From Rhizobium herbae (GTDB lineage: Bacteria > Pseudomonadota > Alphaproteobacteria > Rhizobiales > Rhizobiaceae), in assembly GCF_017873135.1 (NCBI RefSeq), contig NZ_JAGGJV010000007.1, positions 62,001-126,000 on the forward strand: a stretch of 64,000 nt of DNA, in the 5' to 3' direction. The notes under the pieces are model-generated. The model ran no database searches and was not told the origin of the DNA. It saw nothing but the letters and a program-made list of their open reading frames with translations. The translations under genes and the position numbers were made by a program. This document shows, one piece after another, positions 33,886 through 43,761 of this stretch. Position 1 is the stretch's first letter; each line of letters opens with the position of its first letter.

Positions 33886-35277
33886 CTACGACACGGGTTG
33901 CGGCCAGGTCCTGACGCCGCCGGTCCAACTTTCGAACGCTTTGGAAAGCCGCAACACGAGCATGTCGCCGAACCTCGGGCCGACGATCTGCAGGCCGATC
34001 GGCATGCCGGAGGCAGAGAAGCCGCAATTGATCGAGGCAGCCGGTTGCTCGGACATGTTCCACGGGACGGTGAAAGCAATATGCTCGAACGGTTTTTCCG
34101 GGTCGTTGGTCGGCGAGGCCCAATCGGCAGGATAGGAAACGATCGGATTGGTTGGCGACAGGACGGCATCGACCTCGCAGAACAACTTGCCGGCCGCCCT
34201 GCGCATTTCGATCGTCTGGCGAAAGCCATCGACAGCTTCAACGCCCGTGACCGCTGCGCCCTTGGCTGCCCACTGATAGATATAGGGAAGAATCATCGCA
34301 CGGCGCTCTTCGTTCAGACCGGCAATATCGCCCCAGAACTTTGCGCGCCAGAAGTTGTCGAGACCGTCCAGCATGTCGCGGGTGAGGATCGGAGCCACTT
34401 CGGTGACGATGGCACCGGCCTCCTCGAACCGCCGGGCGGCGTCTAGCACTGCGGCCTTGATTTCCGGCTCTGCCGGAAGACCGCAGCCGGCGTCAAGCAT
34501 CACGCCGATCCTCAAGCCTTTCACATCGATTTCAAGGTCCATCCAGTCGATCTCGTTCGGAGGCAGGCTGGTGCCATCGCGCCAGTCGGGTCGCGACAGA
34601 GTGAACATCGACCAGGCTGCGTCCTCGACGGTGCGGGTCATCGGACCGGCGCAACGACCGACGAAATAGGGATCGACCGGTATGCGCCCGTGGCTGGGCT
34701 TGAAGCCGAACAGGCCGGTCCAGCCGGCCGGAAGGCGCACGGAGCCGCCGATATCCGTGCCGATATGCAAGGGACCGTAGCCGGCGGCGGCGGCGGAGGC
34801 TGCCCCCGCGCTTGATCCGCCCGGATTTTGGGTGGTGTTCCAGGGGTTGCGGCTCAGCGGATGAAAGCTGGACAGGCCAGAAGAGAGCATGCCGTAGTCG
34901 GGGCAGGTGGTCTTGGCGAAGACGATGGCTCCGTCTTCGCGCATGCGCGCGGCAATCGGTGCGTCTTCGGCAGCGGGTAGCAGTTCCACGGCGGCGGTGC
35001 CAAGCGGAACCGGCGTGCCCTTGGTGGCGATCAGTTCCTTCAGGGTGACGGGAATTCCGTCGAGCGGGCCGCGTGTTTGTCCTTTTTTCCAGCGCTCGGT
35101 CGATGCAGCCGCCTGAACGCGGGCGCTCTCCGGATCATAAGCATAGAGGGCGGCGACCTCGGGTTCGAAGGCGGCAATCCGCGCCTCGACGGCCTGCCAG
35201 TATTCGGAGGGCGATAGCGTGCCTTCCTTGAACGAGCGCAAAAGGTCCTTGATGGTAAAATCGAGCAATTCGGTCAT
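33886..35277 (-). CDS. amidase (amidase signature family)
   Basis: From ATG 35277 the protein has 463 residues. The catalytic triad is visible: Lys80 in PVTLKELIA, cis-Ser in NPGGSSAGAASA (155-156) and nucleophile Ser179 in GTDIGGSVRLPAG. There is no signal peptide. The family hydrolyses carboxamides to acids and ammonia. It is the last gene of the peptide-type ABC operon from 40759, 31 bases after the OppF gene, so it probably hydrolyses the imported amide. Confidence 0.9.
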   Translation of the reverse strand: MTELLDFTIKDLLRSFKEGTLSPSEYWQAVEARIAAFEPEVAALYAYDPESARVQAAASTERWKKGQTRGPLDGIPVTLKELIATKGTPVPLGTAAVELLPAAEDAPIAARMREDGAIVFAKTTCPDYGMLSSGLSSFHPLSRNPWNTTQNPGGSSAGAASAAAAGYGPLHIGTDIGGSVRLPAGWTGLFGFKPSHGRIPVDPYFVGRCAGPMTRTVEDAAWSMFTLSRPDWRDGTSLPPNEIDWMDLEIDVKGLRIGVMLDAGCGLPAEPEIKAAVLDAARRFEEAGAIVTEVAPILTRDMLDGLDNFWRAKFWGDIAGLNEERRAMILPYIYQWAAKGAAVTGVEAVDGFRQTIEMRRAAGKLFCEVDAVLSPTNPIVSYPADWASPTNDPEKPFEHIAFTVPWNMSEQPAASINCGFSASGMPIGLQIVGPRFGDMLVLRLSKAFESWTGGVRTWPQPVS

Positions 35278-35308
35278 CGGTATGCCTCTGGATGAATGAG
35301 GATGCATT

Positions 35309-36313
35309 TCAGATGCGACGCGCCTTGGCCGGCTGTGTCGATGGCAGCAGGTCCTCGGCGCGATGGCAGGCGGTTTGCCGGCCGGGCGACAGGGTACGAA
35401 GTGCCGGCTGCTCCACGGCGCAGCGCGCCGCGGCGATCGGACAGCGGTTGCGGAAACTGCACCCCACGCCGATATCGGCAATCGCCGCTATGGGTTTCTG
35501 CTGGCTGGCCGGACGGCCGAACTTCTCGATGCTTGGTTCGGCGGCGGCGAGGACCTGCGTATAGGGATGGAGCGGGCTTGCAAACACCTCCTGGGCCGGC
35601 CCTGTTTCCACCATGCGGCCCCGATACATGACGCCGACCATGTCGGCGACCGCATCGACCACGGCGAGGTTGTGGGTGATGAAGAGGAAGGTCACGCCGC
35701 GCTTCTCGCGCAGTTCCATCAAAAGGTTCAGCACCTGTGCCTGGACTGACAGATCAAGCGCCGACACCGCCTCGTCCGCAACCACGAGCTTCGGCTCGGT
35801 GATCAGCGCGCGGGCGATCGCGATGCGCTGGCGCTGGCCGCCGGAGAATTCATGCGGATGGCGTTCCGCATGCGCGGCTGTCAGGCCGACGCTTTCGAGC
35901 ATGGCGGCGACCTTGTCGCGGGTTTCGGCGCGTCCTGGCCGAACATCGAGCACATGCAACGGCTCGGCAACGATACGGCCGACGGTGTGGCGCGGATTGA
36001 GGGACCCGAACGGATCCTGGAACACCATCTGAAAGTCACGGCGCTTACGCTTCAACTCCTTGTCGTTCAGCCGGAACACCGCGTCCCCATCGAAGATTAC
36101 CTCTCCCGAGGTTGGTCTATCGAGCCCCATGACGATCCTTGCAAGCGTGGACTTGCCGCAGCCGGATTCGCCGACGATGCCGTGGATCGTTCCCGCATCC
36201 ACCGTCATGGTGAGGTCGTCGAGGGCGCGGTTGACATGCGGCCTGGAGAACAGCGCATTGCCGACATAGTCGCGGGTCAGGCCGCGGATATCGAGAAGAG
36301 GACGTTTCTTCAT
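35309..36313 (-). CDS. peptide-type ABC transporter ATPase (OppF/DppF)
   Basis: ATG 36313 overlaps the OppD stop by four bases; the longer frame to 36397 is rejected. The 334-residue protein has Walker A GESGCGKST, Q-loop FQMVFQDPFGSLNP, signature FSGGQRQR and Walker B LVVADEAVSALD. The C-terminal family extension with the cysteine cluster (GCSFRNRCPIAAARCAVEQP) is present and may hold an iron-sulfur or metal site. Confidence 0.92.
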   Translation of the reverse strand: MKKRPLLDIRGLTRDYVGNALFSRPHVNRALDDLTMTVDAGTIHGIVGESGCGKSTLARIVMGLDRPTSGEVIFDGDAVFRLNDKELKRKRRDFQMVFQDPFGSLNPRHTVGRIVAEPLHVLDVRPGRAETRDKVAAMLESVGLTAAHAERHPHEFSGGQRQRIAIARALITEPKLVVADEAVSALDLSVQAQVLNLLMELREKRGVTFLFITHNLAVVDAVADMVGVMYRGRMVETGPAQEVFASPLHPYTQVLAAAEPSIEKFGRPASQQKPIAAIADIGVGCSFRNRCPIAAARCAVEQPALRTLSPGRQTACHRAEDLLPSTQPAKARRI

Positions 36314-37293
36314 CGCGCAAACTCCTGCATGGCCCGGATGCAGCGAACCCCGCGACCAGCAGTGGGGATCGCCCAGGCAGGTTCGGCCTCCTGGCAATCC
36401 GCAATCCGCTCGGGACAGCGGTCGGAAAAACAGCAGCCGGGCGGAAGCCTGGCAAAGCCGGGGACCGAGCCGGGAATGGTGTCGAGCTTGCCGCCGTCGG
36501 TGCGGCGCTTCGGGACTGCGCGCAGCAGGCCGCGACTATAGGGGTTCAGCGGCAGTGTCAGAACGTCCCGGGTCGGGCCCTCCTCCATGCGCCGGCCGGC
36601 ATACATGACGACGGTGCGCGCACACATGCGGGCAATGACGCCGAGGTCGTGGCTCACCAGGATCAGCGCCATGCCGTATTCGCGTCTGAGATCATCGAGG
36701 ATATCCAGCACCTCGGCCTGAACCGTGACGTCAAGGGCGGTCGTCGGCTCATCGGCGATCATCAGGGCCGGCTTGAGCGCAAGCGCCATGGCGATACCGA
36801 CCCGCTGGCGCTGGCCACCCGACATTTCATGCGGATAGGTCTGTGCCCGACGTCTGGCATCGGCAATACGGACCTGGTCAAGCAGTTCGACGGCTTGCGC
36901 ACGGGCTACCTTCCATGACAGGCCCTCATGCCAGACCAGACCTTCGGCGATCTGATCTCCGACCGTCATGGCCGGGTTGAGCGCCGTCATCGGCTCCTGG
37001 AAGATCATGCCGACGCGTTTGCCGCGAACGCTACAAAGGGTATCATCGTCGAGGGCAAGGAGGTCGCGACCTTCAAACATGATCCGGCCGGTTGCCGTTG
37101 CGGCCCCGGGCAGGAGCCCCATGATCGCCAGCGAAAGAAGCGATTTTCCCGAGCCTGATTCTCCGACGACGCCCAGCGTTTCGCCCGCATCGAGCGCAAA
37201 GCCGACATCGGTGAGGATCTGCATCTGGCCGCCGGCTGGCAGACGCATGGAGACAGCGAGGTTTTCGACGGAAAGAAGCGGTGTTCCGGTCAT
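36310..37293 (-). CDS. peptide-type ABC transporter ATPase (OppD/DppD)
   Basis: The 327-residue ATPase has Walker A GESGSGKS, signature [14 protein letters not shown], Walker [13 protein letters not shown] and the C-terminal [16 protein letters not shown] extension. It forms the nucleotide-binding pair with the OppF gene product, to which it is coupled by a four-base overlap. Its start overlaps the DppC-like permease stop by four bases. Confidence 0.92.
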   Translation of the reverse strand: MTGTPLLSVENLAVSMRLPAGGQMQILTDVGFALDAGETLGVVGESGSGKSLLSLAIMGLLPGAATATGRIMFEGRDLLALDDDTLCSVRGKRVGMIFQEPMTALNPAMTVGDQIAEGLVWHEGLSWKVARAQAVELLDQVRIADARRRAQTYPHEMSGGQRQRVGIAMALALKPALMIADEPTTALDVTVQAEVLDILDDLRREYGMALILVSHDLGVIARMCARTVVMYAGRRMEEGPTRDVLTLPLNPYSRGLLRAVPKRRTDGGKLDTIPGSVPGFARLPPGCCFSDRCPERIADCQEAEPAWAIPTAGRGVRCIRAMQEFAR

Positions 37294-38159
37294 GTCCGAC
37301 CTTTCTCACGCGGGTCGAGCAGATCGCGCAGACCGTCGCCCAGCATGTTGAAACCGAACACGGTGAGCGCAATCGCAAGGCCAGGCAGGATGGCAAGCCA
37401 TGGCGCCGTACCGAGATAGGTCTGGGCATCGGCCAGCATCCGGCCCCAGGTCGGCGCAGGGGGAGCCATGCCGAGGCCGAGAAAGCTCAGTCCCGCTTCG
37501 GTCAGGATGGCAAGGCCAAGCTGGATCGTCACCTGGACGATGATCTGGTTGGCGATATTGGGAAGTATGTGCTCGATGGTGATGAGTACGCCGCCCTTGC
37601 CGGCGGCTCGGGCGGCCAGCACATAGTCTCGCGCCCAGACTTGCGACGCCGCGCTGACCGTCACCCGCGAGAAGACCGGCACCATGAACACGGCGATGGC
37701 GATGATGGCGGTGAAGCGGCCCGTACCGAGCAGGGCGCCGAGCATCATGGCCGACAGGATCGGCGGAAACGCAAAAATCACGTCATTGGCGCGCATCGCC
37801 ACCGCTTCAAACACGCCGCGTCGAGCGGCGGCGGTGACACCAAGCAATGTGCCGAGCGAGGCGCCAAAGGCCACGGCAACGGTCGCGATCGACAGTGAAT
37901 TCCAGGCTCCCGCCATCAGCATCGACAGCACGTCGCGGCCAAAATGGTCTGTGCCGAGCAAGCCCTGCGCCAGCGGCGGCTTCAGCTTGTGGATGATCTG
38001 CATCTTGCCCGGCGGCATCGGTGTCCAGAACAGCGAGACGAAGGCGATGATTACAAGGATAGCGATGATGGCACCGCCGATGACGAGATTGGGGCGGCGC
38101 AGGAAGAGCGATGTCCTGCGCGCCGCGGGCTTTTCGACGGTCACGGTTACGGCACTCAT
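37290..38159 (-). CDS. peptide-type ABC transporter permease (DppC)
   Basis: ATG 38159 overlaps the DppB stop by four bases and gives 289 residues; the frame to 38426 is not used. After a cytoplasmic N-terminus (TVTVEKPAARRTSLFLRRPN) the first helix begins. LLGTDHFGRDVLSMLMAGAW and the docking loop DYVLAARAAGKGGVLITIEH identify it as the C-type permease. Confidence 0.92.
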   Translation of the reverse strand: MSAVTVTVEKPAARRTSLFLRRPNLVIGGAIIAILVIIAFVSLFWTPMPPGKMQIIHKLKPPLAQGLLGTDHFGRDVLSMLMAGAWNSLSIATVAVAFGASLGTLLGVTAAARRGVFEAVAMRANDVIFAFPPILSAMMLGALLGTGRFTAIIAIAVFMVPVFSRVTVSAASQVWARDYVLAARAAGKGGVLITIEHILPNIANQIIVQVTIQLGLAILTEAGLSFLGLGMAPPAPTWGRMLADAQTYLGTAPWLAILPGLAIALTVFGFNMLGDGLRDLLDPREKGRT

Positions 38160-39106
38160 CGGCTGCGCCCCCTCAGGCGAGGATCGAGATAGAGATAGGA
38201 GAGGTCGACGATAAAATTCATGATGATGACGAGGGCTGCGAAGAACAGCACGACATCCTGCATGACGATGATGTCGCGCTGGGTGAGCGCTTGAAAAGCG
38301 AGGCGTCCGAGGCCCGGGAGGTTGAAGACGTTTTCGACGAGTACGGCGCCGGCGATCAGGAAGGTGAACTGCAGGCCGAGGATGGTGACGACCGGAACGA
38401 GCGCATTGGGCACCGCATGGCGCCACAGCGCGGCCCGGCGCGGCAGTCCCTTGGCGCGGGCGGTGCGCACGAAATCGTCGTTCAGAACTTCAAGCACGGC
38501 CGAGCGCGTCACCCGTGTGAGAACGCCTGCCTGGGGAAGGGCGAGGGCGATCGCCGGCAAAAGCAAAGCACCGAGCGAAGACCCAAACCCGCCGTGCCAG
38601 CCCGGAAAGCCGCCCGAGGGCATCCAGCCGAGCGACACGGAGAAAACCAGCACAAGCAGAAGGCCGACCCAGAAGCCCGGCACAGCGATGAACAGCTGGG
38701 AGACGAAGGCGGCGGCATAGTCGACAGCACTGTTGCGCCTGGCGGCCGAGGCGACGCCGAGCGGAATGGCGATGGCGACCGAAAGGACTATGGCAAACAG
38801 CGCCAGCGGCAGGGTGACGGCAAGCCTTTCGGCGATGAGGCCCGCGACCGGAACGCCGTAGGTGTAGGAGTTGCCGAGATCGCCTGTGACAACGCCGCCA
38901 AGCCAGAGCGCGTAACGGATGATCAGCGGCTGGTCGAGCCCGAGTTCGTGCCTGAGCGCTGCGAGCGTATCGGGACTTGCGGACGTGCCAAGCATGATTG
39001 CCGCAGGATCTCCAGGCAACACATCCATGACGATGAAGATCAGCGCCGATACCGCGAGCAACGTCAACAGAAGGCTCGAAAGCCTGCGCAGAAGTAATAC
39101 GATCAT
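38156..39106 (-). CDS. peptide-type ABC transporter permease (DppB)
   Basis: The 316-residue membrane protein begins with LRRLSSLLLTLLAVSALIFI and shows VLPGDPAAIMLGTSASPDT, GDLGNSYTYG and the docking loop DDFVRTARAKGLPRRAALWR. Six membrane segments fit the family. The 129-base gap to the binding-protein gene upstream contains no gene. Confidence 0.92.
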   Translation of the reverse strand: MIVLLLRRLSSLLLTLLAVSALIFIVMDVLPGDPAAIMLGTSASPDTLAALRHELGLDQPLIIRYALWLGGVVTGDLGNSYTYGVPVAGLIAERLAVTLPLALFAIVLSVAIAIPLGVASAARRNSAVDYAAAFVSQLFIAVPGFWVGLLLVLVFSVSLGWMPSGGFPGWHGGFGSSLGALLLPAIALALPQAGVLTRVTRSAVLEVLNDDFVRTARAKGLPRRAALWRHAVPNALVPVVTILGLQFTFLIAGAVLVENVFNLPGLGRLAFQALTQRDIIVMQDVVLFFAALVIIMNFIVDLSYLYLDPRLRGRSR

Positions 39107-39235
39107 TCCACTGTCCTTGGTCCAACCATCTCATCGTTTCGGCTGCACGCCGGAAACGCAGAGGACGGATGCCGAGCGGCGGTCACCGGCGGGCGTCAGC
39201 TCGACGGCAGTCTTCCGGCCGGTTGCCCCATCCGC

Positions 39236-40759
39236 TCAATCTTCCCAATGAACGTCGGTCAGGACGTTTGAGGGGATTGGCTCGTTTTCCCAAAGCCCCT
39301 TCAGCTTGGCGTTCCAGACGCCGAGTTTCGGCATCACGAACAGGAAGAGCGCCGGGACGTCATCTGCGAGGATCTTTTGTGCCTCGCCATAGAGCTTTTC
39401 CTGCTCAACGGTATCGGCCGTCAGTTCGATCTTCTTGATAACGTCGGTAAATGCCGGGTTCTTATAATTGAAATAGTAGGGATCGCGGGCGTAGATATCG
39501 ATATCCATCGGCTCGGCGTGGGCCACGATGGTCATATCGTAGTCGGTCCCCTTGAAAACGTCCTGCACCCATTTGGCCGGAAATTCAGTTGGTTCAATGG
39601 TCATGGTCACGCCGATCTCGGCAAACATGGCCTGCATGATTTCGGCGCTGCGCGGCGCATATGGCATTTGGGGTGTCTTGATCGTGAAGGTGAAGCCATT
39701 GGGGTAACCGGCTTCGGCCAGAAGGGCCTTTGCCTTTTCCGGGTCGTATGGATACGTGCCGGTCAGATCGATATAGCCGCGGTCGTTGGGCGTGTAGTGG
39801 CTGCCAATGGCGGTACCGAACCCCGACCAGGCGCCGTCGATGACAGTCGAGCGGTCGATGGCCATCATCAGGGCCTGGCGAACACGTTTGTCGTCAAAGG
39901 GCTTGCGCGTGTTGTTCATGCCAGCAACGACTTTGAGCTCCGTATTGCCGATCACGGTCACGAGTTCGGTGTCTTCCTTGAAGCCTTCCATCATCTCGGG
40001 CGCGGCGAATTCCGGAAACGCGTCGACGTCGCCGGACTTCAGCGCCGCCGCCTGGGCCTGCGCATCGGCGATGAAACGGAACGTCACCTTGTCGAGGCCG
40101 AGCTTGGTCTGCGTGTTCCAATAGCCGGGATTGGCGACAAGCTCGACGCGGTCGCCCTTCGTCCAGCTGACGAATTTGAACGGGCCGGTGCCGATCGGCG
40201 TCGTCTTGTCGTTGGCGGCGCTCTGGGTGCCGACCATCACGGAGGCAGGCCAGCCAAGCCAATAGAGAAGACTGCCGTTGCGCTCCTTGAGTTTCAGTAC
40301 CAGCGTCTGCTTGTCCGGTGTGTCGATGGTATCGATTGCTGCAAAAAAGCGCTTTTGGCCATTGGTCGATTCCGGCCCGCGGGCACGATCGAGGGCGAAC
40401 TTGGCAACGGCGCTGTCGAAGTCTTCGCCGTCATGGAATTTGACGCCTTGCTGCAGTTTGAAGGTGTAGATCAGACCATCCCCGGAGATTTCCCAGCTCT
40501 TGGCGAGCTGCGGCACGATCTTGCCGTCCTTGTCGATTGCGACCAGCCCTTCGAAGATATTCTGCCAGGTCACCTGGCCGATGGCGACAGGCGCGGAGAC
40601 TGTCGGATCAAGCCCCTGCGGCTCGACGCTCATGCCGAGCACAAGCGACGTCTTGGTTGCAGCGACCGTCACTCCCGCCAGAAGCAGGCCTGCTGACAGC
40701 GCAACTCCGAAGGTGGCCAAGCGGATCATCCCACCCGCTATGCTTTGAACGCGGTTCAT
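39236..40759 (-). CDS. peptide-type ABC transporter substrate-binding protein (SBP family 5)
   Basis: The 507-residue protein starts with a long Sec signal (RLATFGVALSAGLLLAGVTV, cleavage near residue 34). Family-5 hallmarks include LVLGMSVEPQGLDPTVSAPV, YTFKLQQGVKFHDGEDF, and KRVRQALMMAIDRSTVI. It is the first gene of the operon ending in an amidase. The leader has a run of A and G acting as ribosome site (AAAAGGGGAA). The ligand is probably an amide or short peptide. Confidence 0.9.
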   Translation of the reverse strand: MNRVQSIAGGMIRLATFGVALSAGLLLAGVTVAATKTSLVLGMSVEPQGLDPTVSAPVAIGQVTWQNIFEGLVAIDKDGKIVPQLAKSWEISGDGLIYTFKLQQGVKFHDGEDFDSAVAKFALDRARGPESTNGQKRFFAAIDTIDTPDKQTLVLKLKERNGSLLYWLGWPASVMVGTQSAANDKTTPIGTGPFKFVSWTKGDRVELVANPGYWNTQTKLGLDKVTFRFIADAQAQAAALKSGDVDAFPEFAAPEMMEGFKEDTELVTVIGNTELKVVAGMNNTRKPFDDKRVRQALMMAIDRSTVIDGAWSGFGTAIGSHYTPNDRGYIDLTGTYPYDPEKAKALLAEAGYPNGFTFTIKTPQMPYAPRSAEIMQAMFAEIGVTMTIEPTEFPAKWVQDVFKGTDYDMTIVAHAEPMDIDIYARDPYYFNYKNPAFTDVIKKIELTADTVEQEKLYGEAQKILADDVPALFLFVMPKLGVWNAKLKGLWENEPIPSNVLTDVHWED

Positions 40760-40823
40760 TATATTCCCCTTTTTGTGGTCTCGTCGCTGTAGTCAGTTCA
40801 CGCGACTGCCCCGTTTGAAGGAA

Positions 40824-40866
40824 GTGTGTCAGCTTCGTGGCGCCCACACAATGTCGAAAATGTGTG
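40824..40866. promoter_or_regulatory. candidate regulator binding region upstream of the amidase operon
   Basis: CACACA (40845-40850) and TGTGTG (40861-40866) form an inverted repeat with a ten-base spacer, and a third half-site GTGTGT lies at about 40824. The cluster is 65-105 bases upstream of the binding-protein start, where a LysR activator would bind. The LysR gene ending at 40940 is the obvious candidate. Confidence 0.4.
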
Positions 40867-40939
40867 CTGAGTGTAGCGAAAACCGATCCACTAAAGCGTT
40901 AGGCATCCTCGATTCGTGAGAGGTCGGCCGGGCTCTCGT

Positions 40940-41863
40940 CTAACCCTTTCCGGTCCCGATCGTGTGTCCCATTGTTTCGCGCATGAAGCGCTCAATGAAG
41001 TCCAGGAGCTTGGCGGCGGCAAACGACAGCTGCCGGTCAGGAGCGACACAGAGATCCAGAGGTGTTCGTACTCCCTTGCCGCCCGCAACAGGCACCGCAA
41101 CGAGCTGCCCTGCCTGACATTCCCTTGAAACCGTCAGCGCCGGCAGCAGCGTGATGGCCGCTCCACGCAGGACGAGTTCCTTCTGCATTTCAAGCGAGTT
41201 GGTGATAAAGATCGGATCGAGCGTCAGCCCTTCACGGGCAAAGAGCGCATCGAAAGCCTGACGCGCGCCGAAGCTTTGGTCCGGGACAGCCAGGGCATAT
41301 GTCGCAAGTGTGCGAAGCGAGATTTCGCTGTGGCCGGCAGCCGGATGGTCGGCGGCGGCGATGACATCGTAGGTTACTTCCGATCGCAGCCTGACCTTGC
41401 TACCTGCGAGCGGGGGCGCAAACAGCGTGACAGCAATATCGGCCTCCGCGTTGCTTACCGCCTCGATGGAGCGGTAGGCGCTGGCGATAATGACTTCGAA
41501 GCGAACCTTGGGATAAAGCAGGCTGAAATCGGCAAGTGCCGGCGCAAGGAGATTTGCCACAACGGCGCCGCTTGCAAACACCGTTACCCCGCCACGCTGC
41601 AATCCCTTGAGATCATCCATGAGCTGGCGCACATGGTCGAGTTCGCGCAGGGTGCGCGCGGCGCGCGCGGCAAGAAGCTCTCCCGCCGCCGTGAGCGTGA
41701 CGCCGCGGGCACTTCGCTCGATCAGCGCCGTGCCGAAATAATATTCGAGGTTCTCGATCTGCCGGCTGATGGCGGTGGGCGCGACATTCAGGTTTTCGGC
41801 CGCTGCCCGCATCGAGTTGGTGCGAACCAGTTCGTCGAAATAGATGAGCGCGCGGATCTGCAT
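40940..41863 (-). CDS. LysR-family transcriptional regulator
   Basis: ATG 41863 gives 307 residues starting MQIRALIYFDELVRTNSMRA; the open frame to 41956 adds nothing recognisable. The winged helix ends near EYYFGTALIERSARGVTLTA, and the effector domain follows (VTVFASGAVVANLLAPALAD). It is on the same strand as, and just upstream of, the peptide-ABC/amidase operon, an arrangement suggesting it is the operon's activator. Confidence 0.9.
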   Translation of the reverse strand: MQIRALIYFDELVRTNSMRAAAENLNVAPTAISRQIENLEYYFGTALIERSARGVTLTAAGELLAARAARTLRELDHVRQLMDDLKGLQRGGVTVFASGAVVANLLAPALADFSLLYPKVRFEVIIASAYRSIEAVSNAEADIAVTLFAPPLAGSKVRLRSEVTYDVIAAADHPAAGHSEISLRTLATYALAVPDQSFGARQAFDALFAREGLTLDPIFITNSLEMQKELVLRGAAITLLPALTVSRECQAGQLVAVPVAGGKGVRTPLDLCVAPDRQLSFAAAKLLDFIERFMRETMGHTIGTGKG

Positions 41864-41968
41864 TGAGCGGATTCCATCAAAGGGCTGAACGATGATCAGC
41901 ACCCTTTGTAGCGAAGCCGCCACGCTAAACAACTGGCAGATGCCCGCGACAGTCACGTTACCCCTGGC

Positions 41969-42090
41969 TCAGCCGCCGGTGCGGGAGAAAAGGGCGGCTC
42001 CGATTTCTACGTCGAGCGACCCAATCTGGCGGCTAAGGGCGGGTTGCGAAATATCGAGCTTCTCGGCCAGGCGCAGCAGACCGGGTGATC
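41969..42090 (-). pseudogene. LysR helix-turn-helix fragment
   Basis: A minus-strand frame reads LLRLAEKLDISQPALSRQIG and then SLDVEIGAALFSRTGG before a stop. This is the recognition-helix part of a LysR regulator without its first residues or effector domain. Its upstream edge abuts the spore-coat-U-like relic at about 42090 in a different frame, so it marks a deletion or recombination junction. Confidence 0.7.
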
Positions 42091-42779
42091 TTGCGCTGTG
42101 CTGGAAGTGCGTCGCTGAGGCCCCCATTCATTGAAATCGCATAGGGCAAGGTCTGGGTACAGGTCACCAACAGTTTCCCCGCGGCATCCACGTTCGAGGT
42201 GATCAGCCCGTGGTTCCCGAAATTGATGCCCTCGGCGGTCACATCGCAGGGGCGATTGACATTGGCCTGCACGGTAAAGCCCGCCTGTGTCGGGTTCTGC
42301 GTGCCGGCAAAAGTCGAGAGATAGGCGCCTCCGGCCTTGGTTTGCTGGTTGGCAAGGATGCGGGCGTAGATCGGCACATGAACCGTGGTTGTCGTCAAAG
42401 GAAGCGAAAGGAAAACGATTGGCGGTGGCGCGCCGATGGCCGGCTGATCGACGACCAGCCGGTTCTGCGCATCGAGCCCCGTAACATATGCCTGACCATC
42501 GTAGCCGAAGACGATCGGTTGTTCGGTGCGATCAAGCATCGCGGCGGATCCCGCTTCGACGAACGCGCCGCTTTCATCCTGAAGAATAACCAGCAGGGCC
42601 TTGATATTGGTCCTGACGCCGAGATCGACGATGACGCCGCTTCGATCACGCGGCGTTACCGTGGCCGGCTTTTGCATCGCCGCTCTCACACGCCATGGCA
42701 CAGGGAAGGCCGCGACCGGCGCACATGCCTGATTTCGCAGATCCACAGCCTCTTCGTCATTGATGAAACAACGTGGCAT
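42090..42779 (-). pseudogene. relic of a pilus usher fused to a spore-coat-U (CsuE-like) domain
   Basis: One open frame joins two pieces. Residues about 35-112 look like the C-terminal domain of an outer-membrane usher (SGVIVDLGVRTNIKALLVIL, then FGYDGQAYVTGLDAQNRLVV). Residues about 118-230 look like spore-coat-U domains (VHVPIYARILANQQTKAGG, then CDVTAEGINFGN and GKLLVTCTQTLPYAISMNGG). In archaic chaperone-usher pili the usher gene precedes a spore-coat-U tip gene, so this is probably an internal deletion that fused the two. No signal peptide or complete domain set remains, so it is almost certainly non-functional. Confidence 0.6.
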
Positions 42780-42829
42780 CGCAGCGGCAGCTTATGCGGA
42801 CGGCGTCCATCGCTGCCGTTGTCTGCGCG

Positions 42830-43747
42830 TCATCGGGGCCAGGTTGCGCCGGTTGTCGTCAGATAAATGGCATAAAGCGACTGTGTGGCCGTGATGAACA
42901 AGCGGTTGCGGCGGGGGCCGCCAAATGCGAGATTGGCGACCGTCTGGGGAACTTTGATCTTGCCCATGAGGGTGCCGTCGGGCGCAAAGCAGTGCACCCC
43001 ATCCGCAGCGCTCGACCAGACATTTCCATGCACATCAACGCGAATTCCGTCTGGAATACCGTTATCGATGTTGCAGAAAACCCGGTCGCTTGTCAGCGCT
43101 CCGTCATCCCCGATATCGAAGATCCGAATATGGCGGGGCGCAGTATCGGCGTGGCTTGCACCGCTGTCGGCGACATAGAGCTTGGTCTCGTCCGGTGAGA
43201 AGGCGAGGCCGTTCGGCTGTAGAAAATCGCTGACAACCACGGCAAGATCTCCGGTGGCGGGATCGAGCCGGTAGACATTGCGGGTGGGCTGCTCCGGCTC
43301 CGCCTGATAGCCTTCATAATCCGAGAGAATGCCGTAGGTCGGATCGGTGAACCAGATGGTGCCGTCCGAGCGGACGATGGCATCGTTGGGAGAATTCAGC
43401 CGTCTGCCCTGATAGCCGTCGGCAAGAACCGTGATCGACCCATCCGTTTCCGTGCGCGTGACACGGCGTGTGCCGTGCTCGCAGGAAATCAGCCGGCCCT
43501 GCCGGTCGCGGGTATTGCCGTTGGCGAAGTTCGACGGTGCGCGGAACACGGAAACCCCGCCGTCCGGCACCCAGCGCATCATCCGCTGGTTGGGAATGTC
43601 GCTCCAGACGAGTTGCTGCGCATCGCCGAACCAGACCGGGCCTTCGGCCCAGCGGCAACCGGTGTAAAGCTCTTCAAGGGCGATACTGCCGATAAACAGC
43701 GCCTTGAATCTTGGGTCATGGACTTCATAGGGGGAGGCGTGGGGCAT
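42830..43747 (-). CDS. SMP-30/gluconolactonase family lactonase
   Basis: The 305-residue beta-propeller enzyme has the family metal-site motifs: Glu in GCRWAEGPVWF, NSPNDAIVRSDGTIWFTDPT, QPNGLAFSPDETKLYVADSG and DNGIPDGIRVDVHGNVW. It hydrolyses sugar lactones with one divalent metal. It is the last gene of the ribose-type ABC operon, 14 bases after the permease gene. This suggests that the transported sugar is oxidised to a lactone during breakdown, although no sugar dehydrogenase is present in the window. Confidence 0.9.
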   Translation of the reverse strand: MPHASPYEVHDPRFKALFIGSIALEELYTGCRWAEGPVWFGDAQQLVWSDIPNQRMMRWVPDGGVSVFRAPSNFANGNTRDRQGRLISCEHGTRRVTRTETDGSITVLADGYQGRRLNSPNDAIVRSDGTIWFTDPTYGILSDYEGYQAEPEQPTRNVYRLDPATGDLAVVVSDFLQPNGLAFSPDETKLYVADSGASHADTAPRHIRIFDIGDDGALTSDRVFCNIDNGIPDGIRVDVHGNVWSSAADGVHCFAPDGTLMGKIKVPQTVANLAFGGPRRNRLFITATQSLYAIYLTTTGATWPR

Positions 43748-43761
43748 GGGTTCGGTCCGGG

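Noticed and set aside
38111-39097. 328-codon plus-strand open frame
   Set aside because: It is the antisense shadow of the DppB/DppC permeases; composition is highly charged with no fold signature.
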